64,000 nt of DNA from Mucilaginibacter aurantiaciroseus (GCF_024055595.1 NZ_JAMXOF010000002.1:868001-932000), one strand, 5' to 3'. Shown: positions 36,643 through 45,771, numbered from the stretch's first letter. Notes: a model not told the origin generated them from the sequence alone. Numbers and translations are program-made.

Positions 36643-37173
36643 ATGAAAGATCTAATCCGTATCAGAAGCCTGATCTCTGCCGATGTAGAGTCGCTTTTAA
36701 ACCAGCAAGTTAAAAAAGAAGCAACATCTTCATCTATATATTTAGCCATGGCATCATGGTGTAACCGTAATGGGTTCGATTACTCGTCTGAGTACTTTTT
36801 TAAACAAGCCGAAGAGGAAAGACAACACCAGCTTAAATTTTATAAATACATCCTGGATATGGGCGGCAACGCGATATCACCTGATGTAACCGGCATTAAA
36901 CAAGAATACAATTCGTTCCGCGAGGTATTTGAAGATGCGCTTGACCAGGAAGTTAGCGTAACCCAATCAATTAAAAATATATACGCACGTTGCTTAAGCG
37001 AGCAGGATTACGTAACCAACGAATTTTTAAACTGGTTCTTGAAAGAACAGCGCGAAGAAGAGTACAAAGCCCGCCGTGCTCTTGAGCTATTTGAAGTTAT
37101 TGGAGAAGAAGGTACCGGTAACTGGGAAATTGACAAGCACGTTGGTAAAATAAAATACGACAGCGAAGCTTAA
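36643..37173 (+). CDS. ftnA: Ferritin
   Basis: A 176-residue ferritin that oxidises and stores iron. The four-helix pattern starts with LLNQQVKKEATSSSIYLAMA (first Glu ligand), then EYFFKQAEEERQHQLKFYKY with the E-x-x-H pair of the ferroxidase centre, and EDALDQEVSVTQSIKNIYAR and FLKEQREEEYKA helices. Length is typical of bacterial non-haem ferritins. Its stop codon interlocks with that of a [2Fe-2S] protein on the opposite strand, which suggests shared iron-related roles only by position. Confidence 0.96.
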   Translation: MKDLIRIRSLISADVESLLNQQVKKEATSSSIYLAMASWCNRNGFDYSSEYFFKQAEEERQHQLKFYKYILDMGGNAISPDVTGIKQEYNSFREVFEDALDQEVSVTQSIKNIYARCLSEQDYVTNEFLNWFLKEQREEEYKARRALELFEVIGEEGTGNWEIDKHVGKIKYDSEA

Positions 37174-37424
37174 TCCTTATTAAGCAAAAGCTTTAAAACA
37201 TCTTTTTCCGAGTATTCTTTTAACCAAACGTTACCCGGAGAAAATGTACAGACCGGCGCCCAATCGCACCGGTCTGTACATTCAATTCGTATTACTTCTA
37301 TATCTCCGCTGCTGTGCTTAGCAAACTTTTCGGCAGTTTTGTACATGCTTTTGCCGCCTCGTTTAGCACACTTGCTTCCTGTACATACAAACAGCACTTT
37401 ATCTGGTACAGTGAATTTTCCCAT
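37170..37424 (-). CDS. (2Fe-2S) thioredoxin-like ferredoxin domain protein
   Basis: An 84-residue protein with cysteines at positions 14, 19, 49, 53 and 59 (FVCTGSKCAKRG, IECTDRCDWAPVC), the arrangement of thioredoxin-fold [2Fe-2S] ferredoxins, although exactly which four ligate the cluster is not clear from sequence. It is a small soluble electron carrier or a cluster protein. It is convergent with ferritin and overlaps it by four bases at the stop codons. Confidence 0.85.
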   Translation of the reverse strand: MGKFTVPDKVLFVCTGSKCAKRGGKSMYKTAEKFAKHSSGDIEVIRIECTDRCDWAPVCTFSPGNVWLKEYSEKDVLKLLLNKD

Positions 37425-37493
37425 CGCGTATTTTCTTTATAAATAATTAATTTACAAATATCAGCTTTATTTTTGAGAGACGCTATTTTTTCG

Positions 37494-37519
37494 GAGAGAC
37501 GCGAAGTATCGCGTCTCTC
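37494..37519. repeat. Perfect hairpin repeat
   Basis: GAGAGACGCGA and TCGCGTCTCTC pair perfectly around AGTA. A second, weaker copy (GTAGAGATGCGA...TCGCGTCTTTTA) follows at about 37534-37562. It lies in the gap before the thermonuclease gene. Confidence 0.8.
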
Positions 37520-37610
37520 AAGAAAAAATAATCTGTAGAGATGCGATCCCTCGCGTCTTTTACGCCTATAAACGTTATTGTTAAATAACCCAAATTTCTA
37601 TCTTCGCTTT

Positions 37611-38174
37611 ATGCTTAAAAAGTCCTTTGTCTTTTGCCTCTTTGTCTTCGCGCTAACACTCGGTTGTAATAAAACCGAAACGCTTTACAAGGTAGTAGGG
37701 GTTAAGGATGGCGATACGGTGGTTTTGCTCTCGCCCGATAACCAAAGCATTACGGTGAGGCTTGCCGAAATAGATTGCCCCGAAAAAAGCCAGGCCTTTG
37801 GGCAGGCGGCCAAGCAATTTACATCAGACCTGTGCTTTGGTAAAAAGGTAAAACTGATAGGCAACCAAAAAGACCGTTATGGCCGCACCGTAGCACAGAT
37901 AGAACTGGAGAATGGTACCAACGTAAACTACGAAATAGTAAAGCAGGGCTTTGCCTGGCAGTACCGCGCTTATTCCAAAAGCATGGAACTGGCCATGTTG
38001 GAACAGCATGCGCATGAAGCTCGTGTTGGCCTGTGGCAGGATACCAACCCAACGCCGCCTTGGAATTTCAGGAAAGAAGCTAAAACCCAGCGGGTAGAAA
38101 AGAAAGCAACTAAAGCCAAACGACCTTATAAAATGCGAAAGGCCCGTAAAAAGCGCGATACGATAGCGTTTTAA
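37611..38174 (+). CDS. Thermonuclease-like (SNase) lipoprotein
   Basis: A 187-residue lipoprotein starting at MLKKSFVFCL with the lipobox ending at Cys19 (LGCNKTE). The staphylococcal nuclease fold is visible in VKDGDTVVLL, VRLAEIDCPEKSQAFGQAAK (with the active-site Arg and Glu region) and KDRYGRTVAQIEL; a later HEARVGLWQD completes the fold. The C-terminus is Lys/Arg-rich (KKATKAKRPYKMRKARKKR), suggesting nucleic acid or surface binding. It would degrade DNA or RNA outside the cell membrane. The upstream open codons are not used because a TATCTTCG -7-like box precedes this ATG. Confidence 0.9.
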   Translation: MLKKSFVFCLFVFALTLGCNKTETLYKVVGVKDGDTVVLLSPDNQSITVRLAEIDCPEKSQAFGQAAKQFTSDLCFGKKVKLIGNQKDRYGRTVAQIELENGTNVNYEIVKQGFAWQYRAYSKSMELAMLEQHAHEARVGLWQDTNPTPPWNFRKEAKTQRVEKKATKAKRPYKMRKARKKRDTIAF

Positions 38175-38219
38175 ATTAGCGTAGTAATACGTAACTTGCC
38201 TACAAATACATCAACCCGA

Positions 38220-40652
38220 ATGAAAGTATTTAAGGCCATTCTATCTACCATATTTACACTCGCGCTGATCTGGGCGCTGCAAACCAAATTTGGCGATATT
38301 CCGCCACTTGGTGAGTTCCTGAACCCATCTACCGGGTTTTGGCAAAATGCCGAGAGCAAGAACATCATCCCCACAGAATACCTTAAACTAAAGGGCCTGC
38401 AAGGCAAGGTTACCGTTAAGTTTGATGAGAACATGGTGCCCCATATTTTCGCAGAGAACGACCACGATCTTTACTACGTACAAGGTTACCTAACCGCCAA
38501 AGCCCGCCTTTGGGAAATGGACATCCAAACCCGCAGTGCGGCAGGCAGGCTCTCAGAAATTGTTGGTGCCAAGGCTTTAGATATAGACCGTTACCACCGC
38601 CGAATGGGCATGACCTACGGCGCCGAGCATACCCTGCAAGGTATCCTAAAAGACCCTATAATGAGCCAGGTGATCAACGCCTATAGCGACGGGGTGAACG
38701 CATACATCAACCAGCTTAAACCCGGCGGATACCCAATAGAATTTAAGTTATTGAACTATGCGCCCGAGGAATGGAAACCAATCAATTCGGCATACCTGTT
38801 AAAGCTGATGAGCGAGACATTGGCAGGCGGTTCCAACGAGTTGGCCATGACTAATGTGCTCAATAAATTCGGCGCGAAAATAACCAACGACTTGTTTCCC
38901 GACTACCCAACGCACGAAGACCCCATTATCCCCGCAGGGACAAAATGGGATTTTAAACCATTGCCCGTTCCTCGGCCCCCCGCAGCTTTTAAAGCACAAA
39001 TGCTGGCGAGTATGAAAGATAAGGAAAAGATAGAAGGCATCGGCAGTAATAACTGGGCCGTAAGCGGCAGTAAGACAGCGAGTGGTTACCCGATATTGGC
39101 GAACGATCCGCATTTGAATTTAACGCTGCCATCCATTTGGTACCAAATGCAAATGACCGCGCCGGGTGTAAATGTTTACGGCGTAACCCTGCCGGGAGCG
39201 CCTTGTGTGGTTATCGGCTACAATCAAAAAGTAAGCTGGGGCGTAACCAATGTAGATGCCGATATTTTAGACTGGTACCAGGTTAAGTTTAAAGATGCCA
39301 ACCGCACCGAATACTGGTATAACAAGAAATGGAACAAAGTTATCCGCAAGATAGAAACCATCAAGATCCTCGGCCAAAAACCATTGATAGATACCGTGTT
39401 GTACACCCACCACGGCCCGGTAGTTTATGATAATGCCGATATGGCAAAAAAAGGCCGCATTAATGTGCCGGTAGGCAATGCCCTGCGGTGGATAGCGCAT
39501 GATGAAAGCGATGAGTTTAAAACCTTTTACCTGCTAAACAGGGCAAGCAACTATGCCGATTATCGCAAAGCATTAACTTACTACACCGCCCCTGCGCAGA
39601 ATTTTATTTTCGCATCTGCAGATAACGATATTGCCATTACGCCAAACGGTAAACTACCGTTGAAATATAAAGACCAGGGCAAATTTATTATGGATGGCGG
39701 CGACCCCGCTAACGACTGGCAGGGCTGGATCCCGTACGAGCAAAACCCAACGGTGAAGAACCCGCAGCGTGGCTTTGTGAGTTCGGCCAATCAATCGTCT
39801 ACAGATCAAACCTATCCGTACTATATCAACTGGAAGTTTGAAGGCTACGAGCGCGGTAAACGCATAAACGATAGACTTGGTGCCATGAGCAAGGCCACGG
39901 TGGATAGCATGCGCCTATTGCAAACGGATGATTACAGCATCCGCGCGCAGGATATTCTGCCAACTATGATTAAATATTTAGATGCATCTAAACTGGATGA
40001 AACACAATTGGCCGCGTTAGATACGCTAAAGAAATGGGATAAATATTGTGGAGCCAAATCGGTAGGGGCAAGCATCTTTGGCAAGTGGTGGGTTAAATTT
40101 TACAACTTTACCTGGCAGGACAGTTTCGAGGACAATAAGATCCTTTTATACTCCCCAACCATGGACAGGACAGAAGCCCTGCTGATGAAAGACCCAAACT
40201 CCATCTGGTTTAATAACAAGGCTACACCGGTAAAAGAAACCGCTACGGATATCATCATGGCATCTTATACCGCTGCTATAAACGAGCTGGTGAAAGAGCA
40301 GGGCGGCATTGGCAAAACCTGGCAGTGGGGCAATGTAAAGCAATTTGAAGTGAAGCATTTGGGCAATGTGCCGGGTTTAGGTTCTGGCAATTTTGCCAGC
40401 GGCGGCACAGGCTCAACAGTAAACGCGCTGATAGATGGTCACGGCCCGTCATGGCGGATGGTGGTACAGCTTGGTCCGCAGGTTAAGGGGTATGGCATTA
40501 TCCCGGGTGGGCAATCGGGCAACCCCGGCAGCTTCTTTTATGATGATATGCTAAAAACCTGGCAAGCTGGTAAGCTGCAAGAACTGCTGTTCTTGCAATC
40601 GGCCACCCAAAACTCCAACAGAATAAAAAGAACATTAACCTTAAGCAAATAA
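38220..40652 (+). CDS. Penicillin acylase family N-terminal nucleophile hydrolase
   Basis: An 810-residue precursor anchored or exported by an N-terminal hydrophobic segment (VFKAILSTIFTLALIWAL). Such enzymes self-cleave into two chains. The presumed nucleophile is Ser276 in GIGSNNWAVSGSKTASG, the SNNW motif marking the beta-chain start. Other features are QGYLTAKARLWEMDIQTRSA in the alpha chain and PAQNFIFASADNDIA in the beta chain. Family members hydrolyse amides such as penicillins or acyl-homoserine lactones; the substrate here is unknown. The start is chosen at 38220 (MKVFKAIL), since the upstream frame adds only eight residues before the anchor. Confidence 0.93.
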   Translation: MKVFKAILSTIFTLALIWALQTKFGDIPPLGEFLNPSTGFWQNAESKNIIPTEYLKLKGLQGKVTVKFDENMVPHIFAENDHDLYYVQGYLTAKARLWEMDIQTRSAAGRLSEIVGAKALDIDRYHRRMGMTYGAEHTLQGILKDPIMSQVINAYSDGVNAYINQLKPGGYPIEFKLLNYAPEEWKPINSAYLLKLMSETLAGGSNELAMTNVLNKFGAKITNDLFPDYPTHEDPIIPAGTKWDFKPLPVPRPPAAFKAQMLASMKDKEKIEGIGSNNWAVSGSKTASGYPILANDPHLNLTLPSIWYQMQMTAPGVNVYGVTLPGAPCVVIGYNQKVSWGVTNVDADILDWYQVKFKDANRTEYWYNKKWNKVIRKIETIKILGQKPLIDTVLYTHHGPVVYDNADMAKKGRINVPVGNALRWIAHDESDEFKTFYLLNRASNYADYRKALTYYTAPAQNFIFASADNDIAITPNGKLPLKYKDQGKFIMDGGDPANDWQGWIPYEQNPTVKNPQRGFVSSANQSSTDQTYPYYINWKFEGYERGKRINDRLGAMSKATVDSMRLLQTDDYSIRAQDILPTMIKYLDASKLDETQLAALDTLKKWDKYCGAKSVGASIFGKWWVKFYNFTWQDSFEDNKILLYSPTMDRTEALLMKDPNSIWFNNKATPVKETATDIIMASYTAAINELVKEQGGIGKTWQWGNVKQFEVKHLGNVPGLGSGNFASGGTGSTVNALIDGHGPSWRMVVQLGPQVKGYGIIPGGQSGNPGSFFYDDMLKTWQAGKLQELLFLQSATQNSNRIKRTLTLSK

Positions 40653-40655
40653 GCT

Positions 40656-40994
40656 ATGTTATTCCCGGTTATATTATTACTCTCGTTTATTTGCGGTTAC
40701 CTGTTCCCGTGGTGGGTGGGTTGCATTATGGCATTCGGTGCGGCCATTATTTTCGGCAAAAGATCAAGTTGGGCATTTTGGTCGGGTTTCTGCGGCATTG
40801 CCTTAGCCTGGATAGCCCTGGCCTTACTTAAAAGTTTCCCTAACGAACATATCCTGGCTATCCGCGTAGCGCATGTTTTCCATTTACCAAATTGGGGGTC
40901 GCTACTGGCCGTAACCGCTTTAATAGGCGGCTTGGCAGGAGGGATGTCGGCATTATCGGGATGGTTGGTGAGAAGGGCGTTTGAGAAGGGGTGA
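40656..40994 (+). CDS. Small integral membrane protein of unknown function
   Basis: A 112-residue very hydrophobic protein with three to four likely membrane segments (FPVILLLSFICGYLF, FWSGFCGIALAWIALALL, NWGSLLAVTALIGGLAGGM). It begins four bases after the acylase stop, so it is probably co-transcribed. No family was recognised, though the AHVFHLPNWGSLLAVTALIG block looks conserved-like. Confidence 0.75.
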   Translation: MLFPVILLLSFICGYLFPWWVGCIMAFGAAIIFGKRSSWAFWSGFCGIALAWIALALLKSFPNEHILAIRVAHVFHLPNWGSLLAVTALIGGLAGGMSALSGWLVRRAFEKG

Positions 40995-40995
40995 T

Positions 40996-41592
40996 ATGAA
41001 TAACACCAAGGAATTTTGGAATTGGTTTAGCCAAAACGCTGTAAAATATGAAGAATTAAATGTAATTGATGCTGAACTGCGCGATACGCTACTTGATGAT
41101 TTTGAAGAGCATTTACATAAATATTGCGAAAAAATATATTTTGAAATAGGTGGTTTGCCGGGAGAGGTTAATGAGTTAATAATTACAGCCGAAGGAGATG
41201 TAAATTACTTTAATGTAGTAGAAAATTTAATTAATGACGCTCCTGTAATTTCAAATTGGTTGTTTATACCTCTAAAACCGCAGGTGAAAGGGCATTTTGA
41301 AACTAAGTGGGGAGATATAAAGCTTAATACTGAAAATTTATATTTTAATCCTTCAAATAATTCAGGCGTGGGAATTATAGTATATATTCCTAAATATAAT
41401 TATGAATATGAAGATGATTATTTCAATGGTTTGTTTAAAATGTTGGATACGGTGTTAGGTGAGAAATCTTTTGCATTAGATGTGAAAAAGGTGGCCATTA
41501 AAGCAAACGATAACGAATTTACAGAACAGAATGCAATTCCAATTTTAAAATTACCTGCGTATATTAATTGGTATAAAACGAAGGGGAGTTAG
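40996..41592 (+). CDS. Hypothetical protein, AT-rich
   Basis: A 198-residue acidic cytoplasmic protein beginning MNNTKEFWNWFSQNAVKYEE, with GEVNELIITAEGDVNYFNVV and SNWLFIPLKPQVKGHFETKW. No family is named. The start is ATG at 40996, two bases after the preceding stop, with a GAGAAGGGG purine-rich ribosome-binding-like site; the TTG at 40981 is not needed. The base composition is visibly more AT-rich than the neighbours, so it may have been acquired separately. The N-terminal FWxWF pattern recalls immunity or tail-type proteins only loosely. Confidence 0.65.
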   Translation: MNNTKEFWNWFSQNAVKYEELNVIDAELRDTLLDDFEEHLHKYCEKIYFEIGGLPGEVNELIITAEGDVNYFNVVENLINDAPVISNWLFIPLKPQVKGHFETKWGDIKLNTENLYFNPSNNSGVGIIVYIPKYNYEYEDDYFNGLFKMLDTVLGEKSFALDVKKVAIKANDNEFTEQNAIPILKLPAYINWYKTKGS

Positions 41593-41654
41593 CAATACTA
41601 TGATCGAAGTTTTCAACTTTGTCCCAAAATGCGTTAAGTTTCAGCTTAACCAAC

Positions 41655-41686
41655 AAAAAAGCCCCAACCATTATCTGGTCAGGGCT
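41655..41686 (-). terminator. Terminator of the SYLF gene
   Basis: On the minus strand, AGCCCTGACCAGATAATGGT then TGGGGCT is a hairpin followed by six Ts, 26 bases after the SYLF stop. It may also serve the opposite gene. Confidence 0.7.
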
Positions 41687-41711
41687 GTTAATCATAAATA
41701 TTGTCGCCTAA

Positions 41712-42386
41712 TTACAAAGCGCTTAAAGCAGCTTTTAACTCGGTAACGGCAGGCGTTTTATCGGCCGCTCTTGCAAAAATATCTGCGGAAGCAGTAGCCT
41801 CGCCATAGTAAGCTTCATTAGCGCTTTTATTGATAGCGAGATTAGAACCGTTGATGCTGATACCGGCAAACAAACCTTTACTGCGCGAGTAAGAGTACAC
41901 CTCGGCCTGTAATTTATAATCAGTGCTGGCGGTACTGCTGCGGCCAACCGGGCCTGCTGCTGCAGATACATCGCCACCAATGGTAAAGTCGCCGCTTTCT
42001 ACCTTGGCTAAAACGCCTTTGTTGCGGAACACCAAAACCATATCAACCGATTGTACACCTATTTGGAAACCAACACTGCCCCCGGTAAGGGTGATGAATA
42101 CCGGGTCGCTCCATTTGCCGTTGGCCAGTTTAACCATAGCAACGCCTTGCCCGCGTTTGCCGCCAATACCAAAGCCTGCGTTGATCAGTTTCGGGATAAT
42201 GACGATACCCTCATACTCGGCGATCAGTTCATGCGGGATGCTTTCCTTCATCTTACTAAACTCCTTAATAACCTTGGTAGCGTCGTTGATCTTCGCTACG
42301 CCTTTCTCGTCGGCAGGTTTGGCAGATGCCAGTATAAAAAATGCGCTTAACAGTAATGGTAAGCTAAAAAATTTTAATGTTTTCAT
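41712..42386 (-). CDS. SYLF-domain (lipid-binding) secreted protein
   Basis: A 224-residue protein with a signal peptide ending near LASAK. The SYLF features are present: GIVIIPKLINAGFGIGGKRG, then GVQSVDMVLVFRNKGVLAKV and AEVYSYSRSKGLFAGISING. SYLF domains bind membranes or phosphoinositides in eukaryotes; bacterial copies are mostly uncharacterised and probably periplasmic. The gene stands alone, divergent from the LuxE-like gene. Confidence 0.9.
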   Translation of the reverse strand: MKTLKFFSLPLLLSAFFILASAKPADEKGVAKINDATKVIKEFSKMKESIPHELIAEYEGIVIIPKLINAGFGIGGKRGQGVAMVKLANGKWSDPVFITLTGGSVGFQIGVQSVDMVLVFRNKGVLAKVESGDFTIGGDVSAAAGPVGRSSTASTDYKLQAEVYSYSRSKGLFAGISINGSNLAINKSANEAYYGEATASADIFARAADKTPAVTELKAALSAL

Positions 42387-42516
42387 TGTCGTATTTGTTG
42401 TGTATAAATGTTGTTATAACTCCAATTCAGAATAATTGTTGTAGATATTTATACGTAGCCGGTTTATATTTACATTCATCTGCACATTGCATATCTGCAC
42501 ATCTGCTTATTCGCCT

Positions 42517-42524
42517 TATCTTTG
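42517..42524 (+). promoter_or_regulatory. Bacteroidota -7 element (TATCTTTG) of the LuxE-like gene
   Basis: TATCTTTG fits TAnnTTTG exactly and lies only seven bases before the ATG, so the transcript would be nearly leaderless. The preceding bases belong to a repeat-like CTGCACAT run, and no good -33 TTG was picked out. Confidence 0.5.
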
Positions 42525-42531
42525 CCACAGC

Positions 42532-43518
42532 ATGATCAAGCCCGGACAAGAGCAAATATTCGCGATAAATAACGAGGAAAGTTTTACAAAAACGGCCTTG
42601 CAGGTATTTCAATACCAGGCGGCGAATTGTGACGTTTACAAGGCGTTTATTGGTGGTTTAAAGGCGGATCCGGATGTAGTAAAATCCCTTGAAAATATCC
42701 CTTTTTTGCCCGTAGAATTTTTCAAGGCACACAATGTAGTGACCTCGGCGGAGCCCGTCGATGTGGTTTTCACCAGCTCTGGCACCACAGGGATGATCAC
42801 CAGCAGCCACCATGTAACCGATGTAAGCTGGTATGTGGAAAGCTTTCGCCGGGCATTCCAATTGTTTTATGGCGATATAAAAAATTATACCGTATTGGCC
42901 TTATTACCAGCTTATTTGGAACGTGAAGGTTCATCACTCATTTATATGGCGCAGGATCTGATCACACAGTCGGATAACGCGGATAGCGGTTTTTACCTGT
43001 ATAATCATGAAGAATTACATACTAAAATACTACAGCAGAATGCCTTAGGTAAACCAACCTTATTGATAGGTGTGACTTTCGCTTTATTGGATTTTATTGA
43101 TACCTACAAGGTGGATTTCCCGAAACTTATCGTAATGGAAACCGGGGGCATGAAAGGCCGCCGCAAAGAAATGATCCGCGAGGAACTACATGCGTCGCTT
43201 TGCGCAGGTTTTGGTGTAAACGCTATCCATTCCGAGTACGGGATGACAGAACTTTTGTCCCAAGCTTACTCAAAAGGAGGGGGCATCTTCAATTGTCCGC
43301 CCTGGATGAAGATCATCACCCGCGATACCAATGACCCTTTTACGTTGGTTGGTACGGGCAAAACCGGCGGTGTAAATATCATCGACCTGGCTAATATCAA
43401 TTCTTGCTCGTTTATAGCTACGCAGGATCTGGGGAGGGTTTATGAAGATAGTTCTTTTGAGGTATTGGGCCGCTTTGATAACTCAGATATCCGCGGTTGT
43501 AATTTGCTGATCGCCTAA
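42532..43518 (+). CDS. LuxE-like acyl-protein synthetase/adenylate-forming enzyme
   Basis: A 328-residue protein resembling LuxE, which activates fatty acids as acyl-AMP. Motifs: VVFTSSGTTGMITSS (the Ser/Thr/Gly-rich AMP-binding loop), EYGMTELLSQAY (A5-like) and RFDNSDIRGCNLLIA at the C-terminus. The start MIKPGQEQIF follows a perfect -7 element. No luciferase or reductase gene (luxAB, luxC) is nearby, so it is not part of a light-emitting system here. In other Bacteroidota such genes sit in lipid or polysaccharide biosynthesis contexts; the substrate is unknown. Confidence 0.82.
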   Translation: MIKPGQEQIFAINNEESFTKTALQVFQYQAANCDVYKAFIGGLKADPDVVKSLENIPFLPVEFFKAHNVVTSAEPVDVVFTSSGTTGMITSSHHVTDVSWYVESFRRAFQLFYGDIKNYTVLALLPAYLEREGSSLIYMAQDLITQSDNADSGFYLYNHEELHTKILQQNALGKPTLLIGVTFALLDFIDTYKVDFPKLIVMETGGMKGRRKEMIREELHASLCAGFGVNAIHSEYGMTELLSQAYSKGGGIFNCPPWMKIITRDTNDPFTLVGTGKTGGVNIIDLANINSCSFIATQDLGRVYEDSSFEVLGRFDNSDIRGCNLLIA

Positions 43519-43551
43519 ATCTTAATTTAAAAAGGGTTGTATAAATATTCT

Positions 43552-43559
43552 TACTTTTG
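43552..43559 (+). promoter_or_regulatory. Bacteroidota -7 element of the PH-SHOCT gene
   Basis: TACTTTTG matches TAnnTTTG, 24 bases before the ATG at 43583. A -33 box is not clear. Confidence 0.45.
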
Positions 43560-43582
43560 CCCCAATCAAGAACATCAATATC

Positions 43583-44236
43583 ATGATAGATAAATTCTTA
43601 CGCGACGAACAAGACCCCAAGGCCGTAGAAAAAGTATACAGCCGTTTGGTTGACCTGCTTACTACCGGCGAGGAAATCATATACATAGCAGTGCAGAAAA
43701 AGCCCATCGTAAACCTTTTTCCGGATTGTATTGCCATTACTAATAAACGCCTTTTTTTCTTTACACCGACAAACCTTGGCCTGTCTATTAAGTTTATTGA
43801 TTTTGTATGGAAAGATATTATTGACGTTTATACTAAAGAAGAAATTATAGGCGCGGTGTTTAGTGCTAAAACTACCATCGGCACCGAAATGGGTGTAGAT
43901 TACCTGCCCAAAGTACAGGCCCGTAAACTTTATCAATACGCCCAGGAACGTAAAGAAGCCGAACGCGAGGCCCGCCGCCTGCGCGAACTGGAAGAAAAAC
44001 GTGCCGAATCGGGTTCGTTAAACATCGATCACGCATCACAGGTAGCCTTCCAGCCGGTAGCACAACAGTCTGTTGCTGTGCCTTCCCCGCCACCAGCACC
44101 CATTGCCCCGGTAGAAGAGCCAAAGAAAGACGAACTTACCGAAAAACTGAAAAGACTAAAAACCCTGTTCGAGAGTGGTTTGATCTCTCAGGAAGAATAC
44201 AACCACAAGAAATTGGAGTTGCTAAGCGATTTTTAA
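43583..44236 (+). CDS. Protein with bacterial PH domain and C-terminal SHOCT
   Basis: A 217-residue cytoplasmic protein. Residues about 1-115 form a bPH-like domain (EEIIYIAVQKKPIVNLFPDC, IAITNKRLFFFTPTNLGLSI), then a coiled, charged RKEAEREARRLRELEEKR helix and a Pro/Ala-rich linker. The C-terminal LKRLKTLFESGLISQEEYNH is a SHOCT motif, often at the end of multimeric proteins. Function is unknown; PH-SHOCT proteins of this type are common in bacteria as small conserved proteins. Confidence 0.85.
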   Translation: MIDKFLRDEQDPKAVEKVYSRLVDLLTTGEEIIYIAVQKKPIVNLFPDCIAITNKRLFFFTPTNLGLSIKFIDFVWKDIIDVYTKEEIIGAVFSAKTTIGTEMGVDYLPKVQARKLYQYAQERKEAEREARRLRELEEKRAESGSLNIDHASQVAFQPVAQQSVAVPSPPPAPIAPVEEPKKDELTEKLKRLKTLFESGLISQEEYNHKKLELLSDF

Positions 44237-44259
44237 GATAGTGATCAGAGGTGAGAGAT

Positions 44260-45543
44260 TTATTCTACATTAATTAAAAAATAATTCTTCTTTCCTTTTT
44301 GTGCTACTAAATATTTGTTATTGATGAGTTTATCAATTCCGTAAATATCATCAGCAGTATTCACTTTTTCTTTGTTGATAGAAACACCGCCACCCTGTAT
44401 CATTTTCTTGGCTTCGCCTTTTGATGGGAATACAGTAGTTTTCACAGCCAGCAGATCAGATACATTTATACCTGCTTCCAATTCGCTTTTAGCTATTGTA
44501 AAGTTTAGTACCCCGCTAAATATGGCTAAAAGCTCTTCGTCGTTCAGTTCGCTCAAAAACTCGATGCCGGTATTGCCAAACAAAAACTCGGTCGATTTAA
44601 TAGCTTTCTCAAAACCGGCTTCATCATGCACGCGAAGAGTGATGTCTTTTGCGAGAGCTTTTTGTAGCACACGTGTATGTGGAGCTGCGTCATGCTCGGT
44701 TTGCATAGCTTCAATAATATCACGCTCAAACAAGGTAAAGATGCGGATGTAGGCCTTGGCGTCAACATCGGTTGTATTCAACCAAAACTGGTAAAACTGG
44801 TATGGCGATGTACGGGCAGGGTCAAGCCAAACCGTGCCGCTTTCTGTTTTGCCAAATTTGGTGCCATCTGCCTTTTTGATCAATTGCGTGGTTAAGGCAA
44901 AAGCCTCGCCCTGATCCTTACGGCGGATTAACTCTGTACCGGTAACAATGTTTCCCCATTGATCACTGCCCCCCATTTGCAATACGCAGTTGTTATGCTT
45001 CCACAGGTAATAAAAATCGTAGCCCTGTACCAACTGGTAAGTAAATTCGGTGAATGACATGCCGGTATCGCCCTCCAGGCGTTTCTTAACCGAATCTTTT
45101 GCCATCATATAATTAACGGTAAGATGCTTACCCACATCGCGGATAAAATCCAGGAAGGTAAAGTTCTTAAACCAGTCGTAATTATTAACCATTTGGGCAC
45201 TGTTGTCGCCGCTGTTAAAATCAAGGAATTTCTCTAATTGCGCCTGTACCGATTTCAGATTGTAGTTCAGCACATCCTCGCTGAGTAAATTACGCTCGGC
45301 CGATTTGCCCGATGGATCGCCCACCATGCCGGTAGCACCGCCAACTAAAGCATAAGGCTTATGGCCCGCGCGCTGAAAGTGGATCAGCGTCATGATCTGG
45401 GTAAGGTGGCCCACATGCAACGAATCGGCAGTGGGGTCAAAACCTATATATCCCGAAGCCATACCTTTATTTAATACTTCTTCGGTGCCGGGCATAATAT
45501 CGTGCAACATGCCTCTCCAGCGTAATTCTTCAACAAAATTCAT
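44260..45543 (-). CDS. tyrS: Tyrosyl-tRNA synthetase
   Basis: A 427-residue class I synthetase charging tRNA-Tyr. The HIGH motif appears as [11 protein letters not shown], the KMSKS region as [13 protein letters not shown], and the tyrosine-binding [12 protein letters not shown] is present. The C-terminal S4-like domain ([13 protein letters not shown]) follows. The start is [10 protein letters not shown] at 45543; the open frame continues upstream through a pair of inverted repeats, so the apparent 32-residue extension ([12 protein letters not shown] and so on) is not used. Confidence 0.97.
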   Translation of the reverse strand: MNFVEELRWRGMLHDIMPGTEEVLNKGMASGYIGFDPTADSLHVGHLTQIMTLIHFQRAGHKPYALVGGATGMVGDPSGKSAERNLLSEDVLNYNLKSVQAQLEKFLDFNSGDNSAQMVNNYDWFKNFTFLDFIRDVGKHLTVNYMMAKDSVKKRLEGDTGMSFTEFTYQLVQGYDFYYLWKHNNCVLQMGGSDQWGNIVTGTELIRRKDQGEAFALTTQLIKKADGTKFGKTESGTVWLDPARTSPYQFYQFWLNTTDVDAKAYIRIFTLFERDIIEAMQTEHDAAPHTRVLQKALAKDITLRVHDEAGFEKAIKSTEFLFGNTGIEFLSELNDEELLAIFSGVLNFTIAKSELEAGINVSDLLAVKTTVFPSKGEAKKMIQGGGVSINKEKVNTADDIYGIDKLINNKYLVAQKGKKNYFLINVE

Positions 45544-45550
45544 ATTATAA

Positions 45551-45649
45551 ATGTGCAAATGTGCGAATGTACAAATATGCACATTAACAGGCATGTGCCA
45601 ACTGATAAATTGAACATCTACATATTCGCACATTTGCATATTTGCACAT
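45551..45649. repeat. Inverted repeat upstream of tyrS
   Basis: ATGTGCAAATGTGCGAATGT at 45551 and ACATATTCGCACATTTGCAT at 45620 (continuing ATTTGCACAT) are near-perfect complements. It abuts the tyrS start codon and would fold in the tyrS leader. A related CTGCACAT sequence occurs near 42470. Confidence 0.75.
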
Positions 45650-45705
45650 CCTAACTCCTGTTAAAACAGAGTTATCAAACCGTCGTGATATTATAATATC
45701 TGTAG

Positions 45706-45734
45706 TTGGGCTTTACGCTTTAGCCCTATTTTTG
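45706..45734 (+). promoter_or_regulatory. Candidate promoter of the AcpH-like gene
   Basis: TTG at 45706-45708, 18 bases, then TATTTTTG at 45727-45734, which fits the Bacteroidota pattern TTG-N(17-23)-TAnnTTTG. The ATG follows at 45772. Confidence 0.55.
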
Positions 45735-45771
45735 TATTTTGTTCAAATACAACAGACGTACAAGCGCCTTT

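Noticed and set aside
42532..43518. Bioluminescence operon
   Set aside because: No luxA, luxB, luxC or luxD-like genes are nearby; a LuxE-like enzyme alone does not make light.
45544..45639. 32-residue N-terminal extension of TyrS
   Set aside because: It is encoded by an inverted repeat; [10 protein letters not shown] at 45543 fits the family start.
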